Origin: CAZVXI01 sp964631295
Lineage (GTDB): Bacteria > Planctomycetota > Phycisphaerae > Phycisphaerales > SM1A02
Length of the DNA stretch: 29,609 nucleotides
NCBI GenBank assembly: GCA_964631295.1
Contig: CAZVXI010000024.1
Span: 1-29,609, forward strand
Direction: 5' to 3'
Shown: positions 7,737 through 14,985 of the stretch, one piece after another
Layout of the letters: every line of letters begins with the position of its first letter
How positions within the stretch are numbered: position 1 is the first letter of the stretch
Notes under the pieces: generated by a model
Seen by the model: the letters and a program-made list of their open reading frames with translations, nothing else
What the model was told of the DNA's origin: nothing
The model's database searches: none
Program-made: the position numbers and the translations under genes

Positions 7737-8398
7737 TGGCTGCTCTGCCGCATCGCACCCGAATCAAAATCTGCGGCGTGCGCGATGTCGAGACCGCGTT
7801 ACACGCCGCTGCGTGCGGCGCGGATGCGATCGGCCTGATGCGCGTCGAGTCCTCGCCGCGGTATGTTGATCAGTCAGCGGCGCTTGAGATTGCCATCGCC
7901 CTGCCGAGTTTCGTCGAGCCAGTCTGGGTGTATCGCAATGAGCAACTCGACTCACCCCTGACCGGGAGCGTGCAGTTGCATGGCGATGAAGATGCCGCGT
8001 TCGTTGCGCAGGTGCGCTCGGCGTTGCCGCGACCAAATCGGATTATCCGGGCGATAGCATTTAACGCGAGACACATAAGAGAATGGAACAATGCTGATGA
8101 TGTCGACAGTTTGCTTGTAGAAGGTGCGATCCCCGGAGCGGGAAGGGGCTTTGACTACACGGAGTTGACCGCGATGCGTCGGAAGATTTCCAAGCCGCTG
8201 ATCCTCGCCGGCGGGCTGACGCCTGCGAACGTGGCGGATGGCATCCGCGCCGTTCGGCCGTACGCTGTGGATGTGAGCAGTGGCGTGGAGTCGGAGCGTG
8301 GCGTCAAGGATGCGCAGCTCATCGAACAGTTCTGCGCTGTGGTCCGTGCAGCTGATGAAGCGGCCGAGTCGGAATCCGCAGTGCAGAGCGAAGGTTGA
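7733..8398 (+). CDS. trpF: phosphoribosylanthranilate isomerase
   Basis: Converts N-(5-phosphoribosyl)anthranilate to the carboxyphenylaminodeoxyribulose phosphate in tryptophan synthesis. The 221-residue length suits a TIM-barrel TrpF. The catalytic Cys14 sits in RIKICGV, the catalytic Asp in AVDVSSGVE near the C-terminus, and phosphate-binding LAGGLTPANV is present. The start ATGATG overlaps the rhomboid stop; either ATG (7733 or 7736) could be used. The next gene, 31 bp downstream, is a TrpG-type glutaminase, so the pair belongs to tryptophan synthesis, but the other trp genes are not in the window. Confidence 0.92.
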   Translation: MMAALPHRTRIKICGVRDVETALHAAACGADAIGLMRVESSPRYVDQSAALEIAIALPSFVEPVWVYRNEQLDSPLTGSVQLHGDEDAAFVAQVRSALPRPNRIIRAIAFNARHIREWNNADDVDSLLVEGAIPGAGRGFDYTELTAMRRKISKPLILAGGLTPANVADGIRAVRPYAVDVSSGVESERGVKDAQLIEQFCAVVRAADEAAESESAVQSEG

Positions 8399-8429
8399 AA
8401 GCGATGACAATCATGAACAGAAGCCTGCC

Positions 8430-9053
8430 ATGCTGCTGCTGATCGATAACTACGACTCGTTCACGTACAACCTTGTTCACCGGATCGGGGAGATTGCGCC
8501 CGACGTGGATGTTCGCGTGGTGCGCAACGACAAGATCGCAGTGAGCGAAGCAGCGGCTCTGAATCCGACGCACCTGCTCGTGTCACCCGGGCCATGCACT
8601 CCGAAGGAAACAGGCATCTGCCCGGCGATGATCGAACACTTCCGCGGGAAGATCCCGATCCTCGGCGTCTGCCTTGGGCATCAGACAATCGCGGATCGAG
8701 CGGGCATGATCGTGGAACGACATACGAGGCTGATGCACGGCAAGACCAGCGATGTGCACCATGACGGGCGTGGCATCTTTGAAGGGCTCCCCAACCCATT
8801 CGTCGCGACACGCTATCATTCTTTGATCGTTCGTCGAGAGAACATCCCCGACGCGTTCGAGGTGAGCGCGTGGACGAGCGACGATGAAATCATGGGCTTG
8901 CGCTGGATTGACCGCGCTCCGCAGGCGGCCCCGCTTGACGGCGTGCAGTTCCATCCGGAGAGTTTTCTGACCGTGGATGGCCCACGGTTGCTGGCAAACT
9001 TCCTTGGCCGGTCACAGGAGCATGCTGGGCGCATGCCTGCAACGGCCGTTTGA
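8430..9053 (+). CDS. trpG: anthranilate/aminodeoxychorismate synthase glutaminase subunit
   Basis: A class I glutamine amidotransferase that supplies ammonia to anthranilate synthase (TrpE) and possibly to aminodeoxychorismate synthase (PabB). The 207-residue protein begins with the typical MLLLIDNYDSFTYNL; the catalytic Cys81 is in GVCLGHQ and the His175/Glu177 pair in FHPES. LVSPGPCTP is the oxyanion region. TrpG and PabA cannot be told apart by sequence; adjacency to trpF favours TrpG, and dual use is common. The ATG at 8430 is chosen because the family always begins at this point; the longer reading overlaps trpF. The following gene starts within about 30 bp. Confidence 0.92.
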   Translation: MLLLIDNYDSFTYNLVHRIGEIAPDVDVRVVRNDKIAVSEAAALNPTHLLVSPGPCTPKETGICPAMIEHFRGKIPILGVCLGHQTIADRAGMIVERHTRLMHGKTSDVHHDGRGIFEGLPNPFVATRYHSLIVRRENIPDAFEVSAWTSDDEIMGLRWIDRAPQAAPLDGVQFHPESFLTVDGPRLLANFLGRSQEHAGRMPATAV

Positions 9054-9085
9054 TCGTGAAGCCGGGGCCGGGGTTGGAGATCTCC

Positions 9086-10126
9086 ATGTGCAGATACTGT
9101 GGTGTTATGTGGATTCTTGCAGCGATGGTCACATCTTTCGTTGCGGTCTCAATCGGACTGAACATGGGGACTCCAGCCGTCGACGTTCGCGTTGCATCGC
9201 AGAACGCGCAGCCGCAACGGGCGACGGAACGCGCTCAGCAGCGTCAGCGTGCGCTGCGCAATCCAGAGATCATCACCGTCGATGACGTCGTCTATGCGAC
9301 CGTCGAGGTACCCGGATCACAAGCACCAATCGATCTGACAATGGACACGGCGTTCGCGCGGCAGTCGGATGGCGAACCCATGCCGGTTGTTGTGTACATT
9401 CACGGGGGTGGATTCCGTTCGGGCAGCAAATCCGACGGGCAGATGTTCAATGTCGCACTCGCGCGCGGTGGATACTTTGCAGCCGCGATTAACTACCGTC
9501 TGTCTGATATCGCCGAGTACCCGGCCGCCGTGCATGACTGCAAAGCGGCGATTCGCTTCTTGCGCTCCAATGCCGAGGAGTTGGCGATTGATCCTGATCG
9601 AATCGGTGTCTGGGGGCATTCCGCGGGCGGCCACCTCGCTGCCTATCTCGCTCTGACGGGCAATGCGGAAGAAACCCACGGCACTGTCGGGACCAATGCT
9701 GACACCAGCAGCGCCGTGCAGTGCGCCGTGCCTGTGTCCGGCATCTTCGATTTCTCGGAGATTGGCAACGGTGGTGAACGCATGCGATACTGGCTGGGCA
9801 GCGCTGAAGGCGAGGCATGGACTGAGCGACTGCGAGAAGCAAGCCCGATTTCATGGGTCGATTCCGAGGATCCACCGATGCTGCTGATTCATGGCACCGA
9901 AGACCGACTTGTCCAGGCAGGTCAATCTGAAACGCTGCATGCTAAATTGCAGAGCGATGGAGTCGAAACAAGACTCAGGCTCGTGGATGACCAGGGCCAC
10001 ATCATCCGTGACCGACGCGTGTATATGGAAGCGATGCAGTTCTTCGACAAGCACCTCGGCGGTCATGCTGCGCAGGCCGGACGCTCACAACGCCAAAGCC
10101 CACAGGTGCGGGATATCCCGTCGTAA
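9086..10126 (+). CDS. exported alpha/beta hydrolase (esterase-like)
   Basis: A 346-residue hydrolase of the acetyl esterase/BD-FAE-like group. HGGGF (about residue 108) forms the oxyanion hole, the nucleophilic Ser is in WGHSAGGHLAAYL (about 178), and the expected Asp (GTEDRLV) and His (DDQGHIIRD) follow, so the triad is complete. The N-terminus has a hydrophobic stretch (MWILAAMVTSFVAVSIGL) consistent with a signal peptide or anchor, so it probably acts outside the cytoplasm on an ester substrate; the actual substrate is unknown. The ATG at 9086 has GGAG 6 bases upstream; TTG 9050 and GTG 9056 are alternatives overlapping or abutting trpG, and ATG 9107 would begin at the hydrophobic segment. 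Confidence 0.82.
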   Translation: MCRYCGVMWILAAMVTSFVAVSIGLNMGTPAVDVRVASQNAQPQRATERAQQRQRALRNPEIITVDDVVYATVEVPGSQAPIDLTMDTAFARQSDGEPMPVVVYIHGGGFRSGSKSDGQMFNVALARGGYFAAAINYRLSDIAEYPAAVHDCKAAIRFLRSNAEELAIDPDRIGVWGHSAGGHLAAYLALTGNAEETHGTVGTNADTSSAVQCAVPVSGIFDFSEIGNGGERMRYWLGSAEGEAWTERLREASPISWVDSEDPPMLLIHGTEDRLVQAGQSETLHAKLQSDGVETRLRLVDDQGHIIRDRRVYMEAMQFFDKHLGGHAAQAGRSQRQSPQVRDIPS

Positions 10127-10197
10127 GACGCAACTGCGCCTAGCATACGCTCGAACCGGGCAGTGACTTCAATCCAGTGGATCGGCAGGAGACTCTT

Positions 10198-10611
10198 GTG
10201 GCAAGCCAGACGGCGACCAAAGATGCATTGACGACCGGGCGACTCGTTGACCGTGACGAACGCATGATCACGCTGGAGATCCCGGGGACGAGCTACAAAA
10301 TCAAACTTGCGTGCGAAAACATTCAGAGCACGACCGAGATCGGCACGCGCATCACTGGGACAGTTCGCGCAAGGGCGCTTCGCATGCATGCCATGGCAGG
10401 CGGCGGCCGATTCATCGAGCCAGTCTGGGGTGAGCCTCGAATCGTGGCCGGTACAATACGAGCAGTTGAACCCGAAGCCCGGCGCGTGTTGGTCAACGTG
10501 GCAATTCCGATGTGGGTCACCTGCCCGGAGCACCAGGACTTCGACATCCTCAAGCCCGGCTCGATGGCCACCTTCTATGTCGAGAGCGGAACATCATTCG
10601 AACCAGCCTGA
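10198..10611 (+). CDS. small protein of unknown function
   Basis: A 137-residue soluble protein without signal peptide or membrane segment. It is rich in alternating hydrophobic residues (GRLVDRDERMITLEIPG, then RITGTVRARALRMH, then AGTIRAVEPEARRVLVNVA), which suggests a beta-barrel-like fold with two related halves. I do not recognise a family. A GTG start at 10198 is chosen because GGAG lies about 8 bases upstream; a GTG at 10177 is in frame but has no ribosome-binding site. Its stop is 4 bp before the next gene, the molybdopterin protein, so the two are probably cotranslated and perhaps functionally linked. Confidence 0.65.
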   Translation: MASQTATKDALTTGRLVDRDERMITLEIPGTSYKIKLACENIQSTTEIGTRITGTVRARALRMHAMAGGGRFIEPVWGEPRIVAGTIRAVEPEARRVLVNVAIPMWVTCPEHQDFDILKPGSMATFYVESGTSFEPA

Positions 10612-10615
10612 CCTG

Positions 10616-11272
10616 ATGTCGATTCTGCATCCCAACCCGACGGCTCGCGAAAAGCGGCCCATGATAATCAGCCCGGACACATTGCGGGGCGGAGGCGGAC
10701 CTGAAGCGCGTACGCCGCCCGGGCAGGTACTGACGAAGAAGTGGCCTGTCTTGCATTTCGGCAATGTCCCTCACCTTGAGAAGGACACGTGGGAACTGCG
10801 TGTCTGGGGAGCGTGTGCCAATCCGCTGACGCTTACCTGGGATGATTTGTCGGACCTGCCGCAGGTGGATGTCCGGTGCGATATTCACTGCGTGACACGC
10901 TGGTCGCGTCTGGACAATGTGTTTACCGGCGTGCAGACGAGAACGATCATTGATCTCGCGAAGCCGACAAAGAATGCAAAGTTCGTGATGCAGCACTCGC
11001 CCGGTGATCCCGGCGGCGACTGGACAACAAACGTCGCTCTCGACGAGTTCACGCAGGATGACTGCGTGATCACGTGGGAGCACGACGGACAACCTCTTTC
11101 GCGCGATCACGGGTACCCGGTGCGGGTCGTTGTCCCTCGCCTCTACTTCTGGAAGGGCGCCAAGTGGGTGACCGGGCTCGAGCTCCGAACAACAGATGCG
11201 CCCGGTTTCTGGGAAGTCAACGGGTACCACATGCATGGCGACCCCTGGACCGAGCAACGATTCGGCTGGTGA
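10616..11272 (+). CDS. sulfite-oxidase-fold molybdopterin oxidoreductase
   Basis: A 218-residue cytoplasmic-looking protein consisting almost only of the sulfite oxidase molybdopterin domain (COG2041 type). The motif CDIHCVTRWSRLDN carries the expected molybdenum-ligating Cys (Cys92), followed by the downstream family pattern HGYPVRVVVPRLYFWKGAKW with the conserved VVPxxYxWKxxKW. There is no Tat signal, no haem domain and no dimerisation domain, so it differs from periplasmic MsrP and from plant or animal sulfite oxidases; the electron partner and substrate are unknown. It is the last gene of the run begun by guaD and is followed by a strong hairpin. The cofactor gene moaC lies 3 kb away. Confidence 0.83.
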   Translation: MSILHPNPTAREKRPMIISPDTLRGGGGPEARTPPGQVLTKKWPVLHFGNVPHLEKDTWELRVWGACANPLTLTWDDLSDLPQVDVRCDIHCVTRWSRLDNVFTGVQTRTIIDLAKPTKNAKFVMQHSPGDPGGDWTTNVALDEFTQDDCVITWEHDGQPLSRDHGYPVRVVVPRLYFWKGAKWVTGLELRTTDAPGFWEVNGYHMHGDPWTEQRFGW

Positions 11273-11287
11273 GCGTGACGAAGAGAA

Positions 11288-11315
11288 AGCCCACGCACGG
11301 GAACGTGCATGGGCT
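11288..11315 (-). terminator. intrinsic terminator, probably bidirectional
   Basis: A 12-bp stem (AGCCCACGCACG against CGTGCATGGGCT, one mismatch) closes a GGAA tetraloop. On the minus strand it is followed by TTTCTCTTC, so it terminates the TlpA-like gene well; on the plus strand the following bases are less T-rich but it may also end the guaD to molybdopterin-protein run. Confidence 0.75.
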
Positions 11316-11344
11316 CTGGTCCGTATTTCAGATGTCTTCCGGGC

Positions 11345-12541
11345 TCAGCCGTCGCCTTGCTGCTTGATCTTGCGCATCGGCAGCATCTTCGCTGCTTTGA
11401 CCGGTTTCGGCTCAGCAAGCAGCGCCTTGATCGCATCCTCAACATTGCCATTCTTGCAATCGATGATCCGAAGTTTGCCAAGCCGATCGATGAAGTAGTA
11501 GTCCGGGTAGCTGTTCACCATGTAGGACTCGCAGATCTCGCCGCTTTCGTCGGCACACACTGCATACTTGATGCCGTGTTCCTCAACGACCTGCGACATC
11601 TTCTCGACGCCTCGGGGATGGCAGACACCGATGATCACGAGGCCTTCGTCCTCGTACTTCTCCATCAACTCGTTGGTGTGCGGGATGGAGCGAATGCATG
11701 GGCCGCACCACGTCGCCCAGAAATCGAGCAGGATCACCTTCCCGAACGTGTTGTCGCCGCCAAGCTCATAAGGCTCTTTCGCATTCAGCCACGTGCTGGA
11801 GTCGAGCGCTGGCGGCTTGTCGGCCTTGGCGAGCTTCGCAAACGCGGCCCGACTCTCTTCTGAACCTTCAAGCCAGTCGGATGGAATAGCAGCCTTCGCA
11901 GGCGTGAGCTTCTCTGGCTTCTTTATTTCGCCTACGAGCGGCTCATCAATGTCCAGCAGCTTCATGATGGCAGACTCGACCTTGTCCGGACGAAGGCCAG
12001 CACCGCGAACGATGCCCTTTTGATCGACGACGAGGTAGGTTGGCCAGAAGGCAAGATTGTAGGCGATGGTCGACTTGCCTCGTACGCGCCCCTGCTCGTC
12101 GGTGAACGGTTCATCTTTCGCGACAGGGTAGTTGATCTGCTTCTCTTCAACGACTTTGGCAGCACGGTCCCAGCCGCGCCGGGTATCGTGCACGCCGATA
12201 AAGCGAACACCGTAATCTTCGTACGCTTCCACGATCGCAACATTTTTCGGGATCGCCGCCATGCACGGGCCGCACCATGTCGCCCAGAAATCAATGACGA
12301 CGATCTCGCCTCGCAGATCTTCCATCGAAACGGCATCGCCAATCCACTGCTCAAGATGCAGATCAGGGGCGGGCTTGCCTTCCATGCCACGAAGATTGGC
12401 CGGTGCTTGCGGGTAGAACCAATCGTCTGGGAATAGGTCAGCCTTCGCATCGCGAGTCGTCTGCTGACCGCTCGCGGAGGCGCAGACCGTTGCAAAGCCG
12501 ACAGCGGCTGCGAGGTGTTTCCATCGTGAACGGGTGAACAT
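11345..12541 (-). CDS. exported protein with two TlpA/thioredoxin-like domains
   Basis: A 398-residue protein with an N-terminal signal peptide ending near CASASGQQ, so it is exported. Two thioredoxin-fold modules follow: the first with DFWATWCGPC (Cys90, Cys93) and a cis-Pro in AFWPTYLV, the second with DFWATWCGPC (Cys279, Cys282) and a cis-Pro in NSYPDYYFID. Both CxxC sites are intact. A Pro/Lys-rich linker (about 200-225) separates them. The domains belong to the TlpA/ResA group, which reduces disulfides of exported proteins or apocytochromes; the target here is unknown. The ATG at 12541 has GGAGA 5 bases upstream and is preferred over the ATG at 12553. It is divergent from the YtcJ-like gene and ends at the hairpin at 11288-11315. 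Confidence 0.85.
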   Translation of the reverse strand: MFTRSRWKHLAAAVGFATVCASASGQQTTRDAKADLFPDDWFYPQAPANLRGMEGKPAPDLHLEQWIGDAVSMEDLRGEIVVIDFWATWCGPCMAAIPKNVAIVEAYEDYGVRFIGVHDTRRGWDRAAKVVEEKQINYPVAKDEPFTDEQGRVRGKSTIAYNLAFWPTYLVVDQKGIVRGAGLRPDKVESAIMKLLDIDEPLVGEIKKPEKLTPAKAAIPSDWLEGSEESRAAFAKLAKADKPPALDSSTWLNAKEPYELGGDNTFGKVILLDFWATWCGPCIRSIPHTNELMEKYEDEGLVIIGVCHPRGVEKMSQVVEEHGIKYAVCADESGEICESYMVNSYPDYYFIDRLGKLRIIDCKNGNVEDAIKALLAEPKPVKAAKMLPMRKIKQQGDG

Positions 12542-12653
12542 GAGATTCTCCATTGGTGGGAGTAGGAATTTCGCGCTGAGACACCGGCAAAGCGTCTCCG
12601 CGATGGTACAGGGCGAAGACCGCTGGCACATGGTTTTTCGCTAGGATATCAGC

Positions 12654-14210
12654 ATGTCGCGACCACTGCACATCTCCAACGCCCGTATCTGGACGGCTGA
12701 CGCAAGTCGGCCCCATGCCTCGTCGATTCGCCTTGCCGACGGGAAGATTGCCGGCCTCGATGTTGTCCCCGAAGCGACCGACGAAGCGATCGACGCCGAG
12801 GGGCGGACACTCATCCCGGGGATGATCGATGCGCATCTTCACCTGCTTGTGGGGGGCGAAGCGCTGCGACAAGTCGATCTGAGTGATGTCACGACGCGCG
12901 GGATGTTCGAAGCGGCGATCGCCACGCAGCATGATCAGTTGCCCGCCGATGAGTGGCTCATTGCCGGCCGCTGGTCAGACGCCAACCTCTCAGTTGAAGG
13001 CCCGCCGGACCATACATGGCTGCGTCAGGCCGGCAATCGCCCTGCCATTGCGTATCGCTCGGATCTTCACGCGGTGCTCGTTAACGAAGCTGTGATGGCA
13101 ATGCTCGACCTCACAGCAGACCCGCCCGGCGGCCACATCGTGCGCGATCCAGGCAATGGAAACCCGACGGGTCTGCTGCTTGAGGCAGCCGCCTGGCACA
13201 TGCTCAACCCGCTTGTTCCCAAGGCGACGCCTGAAGCCAAGCGTCACGCCCTCACCGCGGCACAAGCGCATTGTCATCAACTCGGGCTCACAACTGTCGG
13301 CTCGATGGAGTATCAGCGCGATGTCGAACAGGTGTACGCGCCCTCGCGCGATGCGCTCACCCTTCGCTGCATTATCACACTGCTGGATCGGACGTGGCCG
13401 CTTGACACGACGTTCGGCGAGACGTTTGACAACGACGATCACCTCGCCGTCATCGGTTACAAAGCGTTTGTCGATGGCACACTTGGCTCCCGCACCGCGC
13501 GCATGTTCGAGCCGTACGCGGACGATCCCGGCAATCGCGGTCTGCTCGTGGAGCTCGCACGCGATGGGCAACTCAATGCGTGGGCCGAGCGCGTGGCCGA
13601 TGCGGGCCTGTCGCCGTCGATCCACGCCATTGGTGATGAGGCTGTCCACCTCGCGTTGAACGCAGTCGCTCATCTGCCTGCTCAGTGCAGGGCGCGGATT
13701 GAGCACGCACAGCAGATTGCCGAAGACGACATCAAACGATTCGCAGGCATTGTCGCATCCATGCAACCTGTGCATAAGGCCGATGATGGTCGTATCGCCG
13801 AGGCGCGACTTGGTCGCAACCGTTTGCCCGGCTGCTTTGCGTTTCGTTCGCTCATCAATGCCGGAGCACGCCTCGCGTTCGGCTCAGACTGGCCGGTCGT
13901 CGCATGCGACCCACTTCAGGGGGTGCGCGCAGCGGTGACGGGCCTGACGTGGGCCGGCAAGCCGTTTCTGACAGAGCAGAACCTTACCGTCGAGGAATCG
14001 CTGCTCGCATATACGTCCGGTGCGGCCGAAGCGCTGGGCCAGTCGCGAATCGGCCGGTTGGCGGTTGGGAATGAGGCGGACATCGTCATGCTCGATCGCG
14101 ATCCTTTCGCGTGTGACTGGTCGCGGGATATGCCGAGCGTTGTGCTGACGGTCGCAGGCGGCAGGATTGTGTGGGAATCGCAGGTTCGTTCTTCGCACGC
14201 TACGCTGTGA
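12654..14210 (+). CDS. amidohydrolase family 3 (YtcJ-like)
   Basis: A 518-residue metal-dependent hydrolase of the YtcJ-like branch. PGMIDAHLHLLVGG (about residue 55-68) holds the HxH metal ligands; GYKAFVDGTLGSRTA holds the Lys typically carboxylated as a bridging ligand; further ligands are in SIHAIGD, RIEHAQQI and FGSDWPV. The C-terminal NEADIVMLDRDPF matches the composite beta domain of the family. No signal peptide is seen. Substrates of this family are mostly unassigned N-acyl or amide compounds, so I give no specific one. AGGA lies about 9 bases before the ATG. moaC begins 5 bp after the stop, so the two are likely cotranscribed even though no metabolic link is evident. Confidence 0.87.
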   Translation: MSRPLHISNARIWTADASRPHASSIRLADGKIAGLDVVPEATDEAIDAEGRTLIPGMIDAHLHLLVGGEALRQVDLSDVTTRGMFEAAIATQHDQLPADEWLIAGRWSDANLSVEGPPDHTWLRQAGNRPAIAYRSDLHAVLVNEAVMAMLDLTADPPGGHIVRDPGNGNPTGLLLEAAAWHMLNPLVPKATPEAKRHALTAAQAHCHQLGLTTVGSMEYQRDVEQVYAPSRDALTLRCIITLLDRTWPLDTTFGETFDNDDHLAVIGYKAFVDGTLGSRTARMFEPYADDPGNRGLLVELARDGQLNAWAERVADAGLSPSIHAIGDEAVHLALNAVAHLPAQCRARIEHAQQIAEDDIKRFAGIVASMQPVHKADDGRIAEARLGRNRLPGCFAFRSLINAGARLAFGSDWPVVACDPLQGVRAAVTGLTWAGKPFLTEQNLTVEESLLAYTSGAAEALGQSRIGRLAVGNEADIVMLDRDPFACDWSRDMPSVVLTVAGGRIVWESQVRSSHATL

Positions 14211-14215
14211 CGCTG

Positions 14216-14677
14216 ATGGCCGAGCCGGACCTGACCCATCTTGACGATTATGGCCGTTTGCGCATGGTCGATGTTGGCAACAAGCCGCCGATGCGTCGCC
14301 GCGCCGTTGCCGAAGCATTGTTCTGCGCTGCGCCGGAAACGCTGGATCGGCTGCTTGCTGGCAACCTGCCGAAGGGTGAAGCACTCGCATGCGCACGTAC
14401 CGCCGGCATTCTCGCGGCGAAACGCACAGATGACCTGATTCCACTGTGCCATCCGCTGCCACTCGATGCCGTGAACATCGATTTCGAACGCGTGGATGCT
14501 GGGCGGCTGAGGGTCGTCGCTGAAGCGACAATCACGGCGCGGACAGGCATCGAGATGGAAGCTCTGGCGGCAGTGTCGATTGCAGCGCTGACACTGTACG
14601 ACATGACCAAGGGTATCGACCGCGATCTGCGGATCGAAGGGGTTCGACTTGTGGAGAAGTCGAAGTCTCCCATCTGA
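14216..14677 (+). CDS. moaC: cyclic pyranopterin monophosphate synthase
   Basis: Acts with MoaA in the first step of molybdenum cofactor synthesis, forming cyclic pyranopterin phosphate from the 3',8-cyclo-GTP intermediate. The 153-residue protein carries the residues needed in the family: Lys53 (LPKGEA), His79 (IPLCHPLPL), Asp129 and Lys132 (LYDMTKGIDRDL), and TGIEMEAL. The C-terminal end is unusual: it stops at LVEKSKSPI, whereas the E. coli protein has KSGGKSG there. The cofactor may serve the molybdopterin protein at 10616-11272. A weak hairpin (AGTCTC/GAGACT, 14664-14681) overlaps the stop codon; it lacks an adjacent T-tract. Confidence 0.9.
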   Translation: MAEPDLTHLDDYGRLRMVDVGNKPPMRRRAVAEALFCAAPETLDRLLAGNLPKGEALACARTAGILAAKRTDDLIPLCHPLPLDAVNIDFERVDAGRLRVVAEATITARTGIEMEALAAVSIAALTLYDMTKGIDRDLRIEGVRLVEKSKSPI

Positions 14678-14985
14678 GACTGTCCCCCGGTACAACCCAT
14701 TTTTCCCATCTTTACAGATATCGTGTATGTCCTGTCAGGAAACGGCGAGATTACCGGTCTTCCGATTGCAAATGCCAGCGAAATCGTGCAGAATGTTGTC
14801 AGAATCTGCTCGACGGATTCTGCCATGGCCGTGCGTGGGTGGTCGAAGCCACCTGCGATTCGCTCTGTCTCGTCGCGGCCGGGAGGGTGTTCCATTGCAA
14901 GCCCCACGAAAGTTGATCGTTGCGCAAGGCCTGAGGTAGACCGGGAACTGTCTGGTCGCGTGTTTGCGCTCAAGGAGAGGATGAC
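14678..14985 (+). other. 308-bp gap without a convincing gene
   Basis: The gap between moaC and the VWA gene contains an AT-richer patch near 14700-14730. Short open frames exist on both strands, but none has a recognisable protein pattern or a good ribosome-binding site, and the plus-strand frame starting at 14723 runs into the start of the VWA gene. It most likely is the promoter and leader region of the VWA gene, ending in a strong AAGGAG at about 14972. Confidence 0.5.
14766..14794 (+). promoter_or_regulatory. candidate sigma-70-like promoter for the VWA gene
   Basis: TTGCAA, a 17-base spacer and CAGAAT give 4 of 6 matches to each consensus hexamer. It lies about 190 bases before the GTG start, so the leader would be long. 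This is a pattern match only. Confidence 0.2.

Noticed and set aside
12990..13775. Minus-strand open frame within the YtcJ-like gene
   Set aside because: It is fully antisense to a gene whose metal-binding motifs are all present in the other strand.
14248..14973. Minus-strand frame across moaC and the following gap
   Set aside because: It is antisense to moaC, has no ribosome-binding site or family pattern, and its composition is Arg/Ser-rich as in shadow frames.
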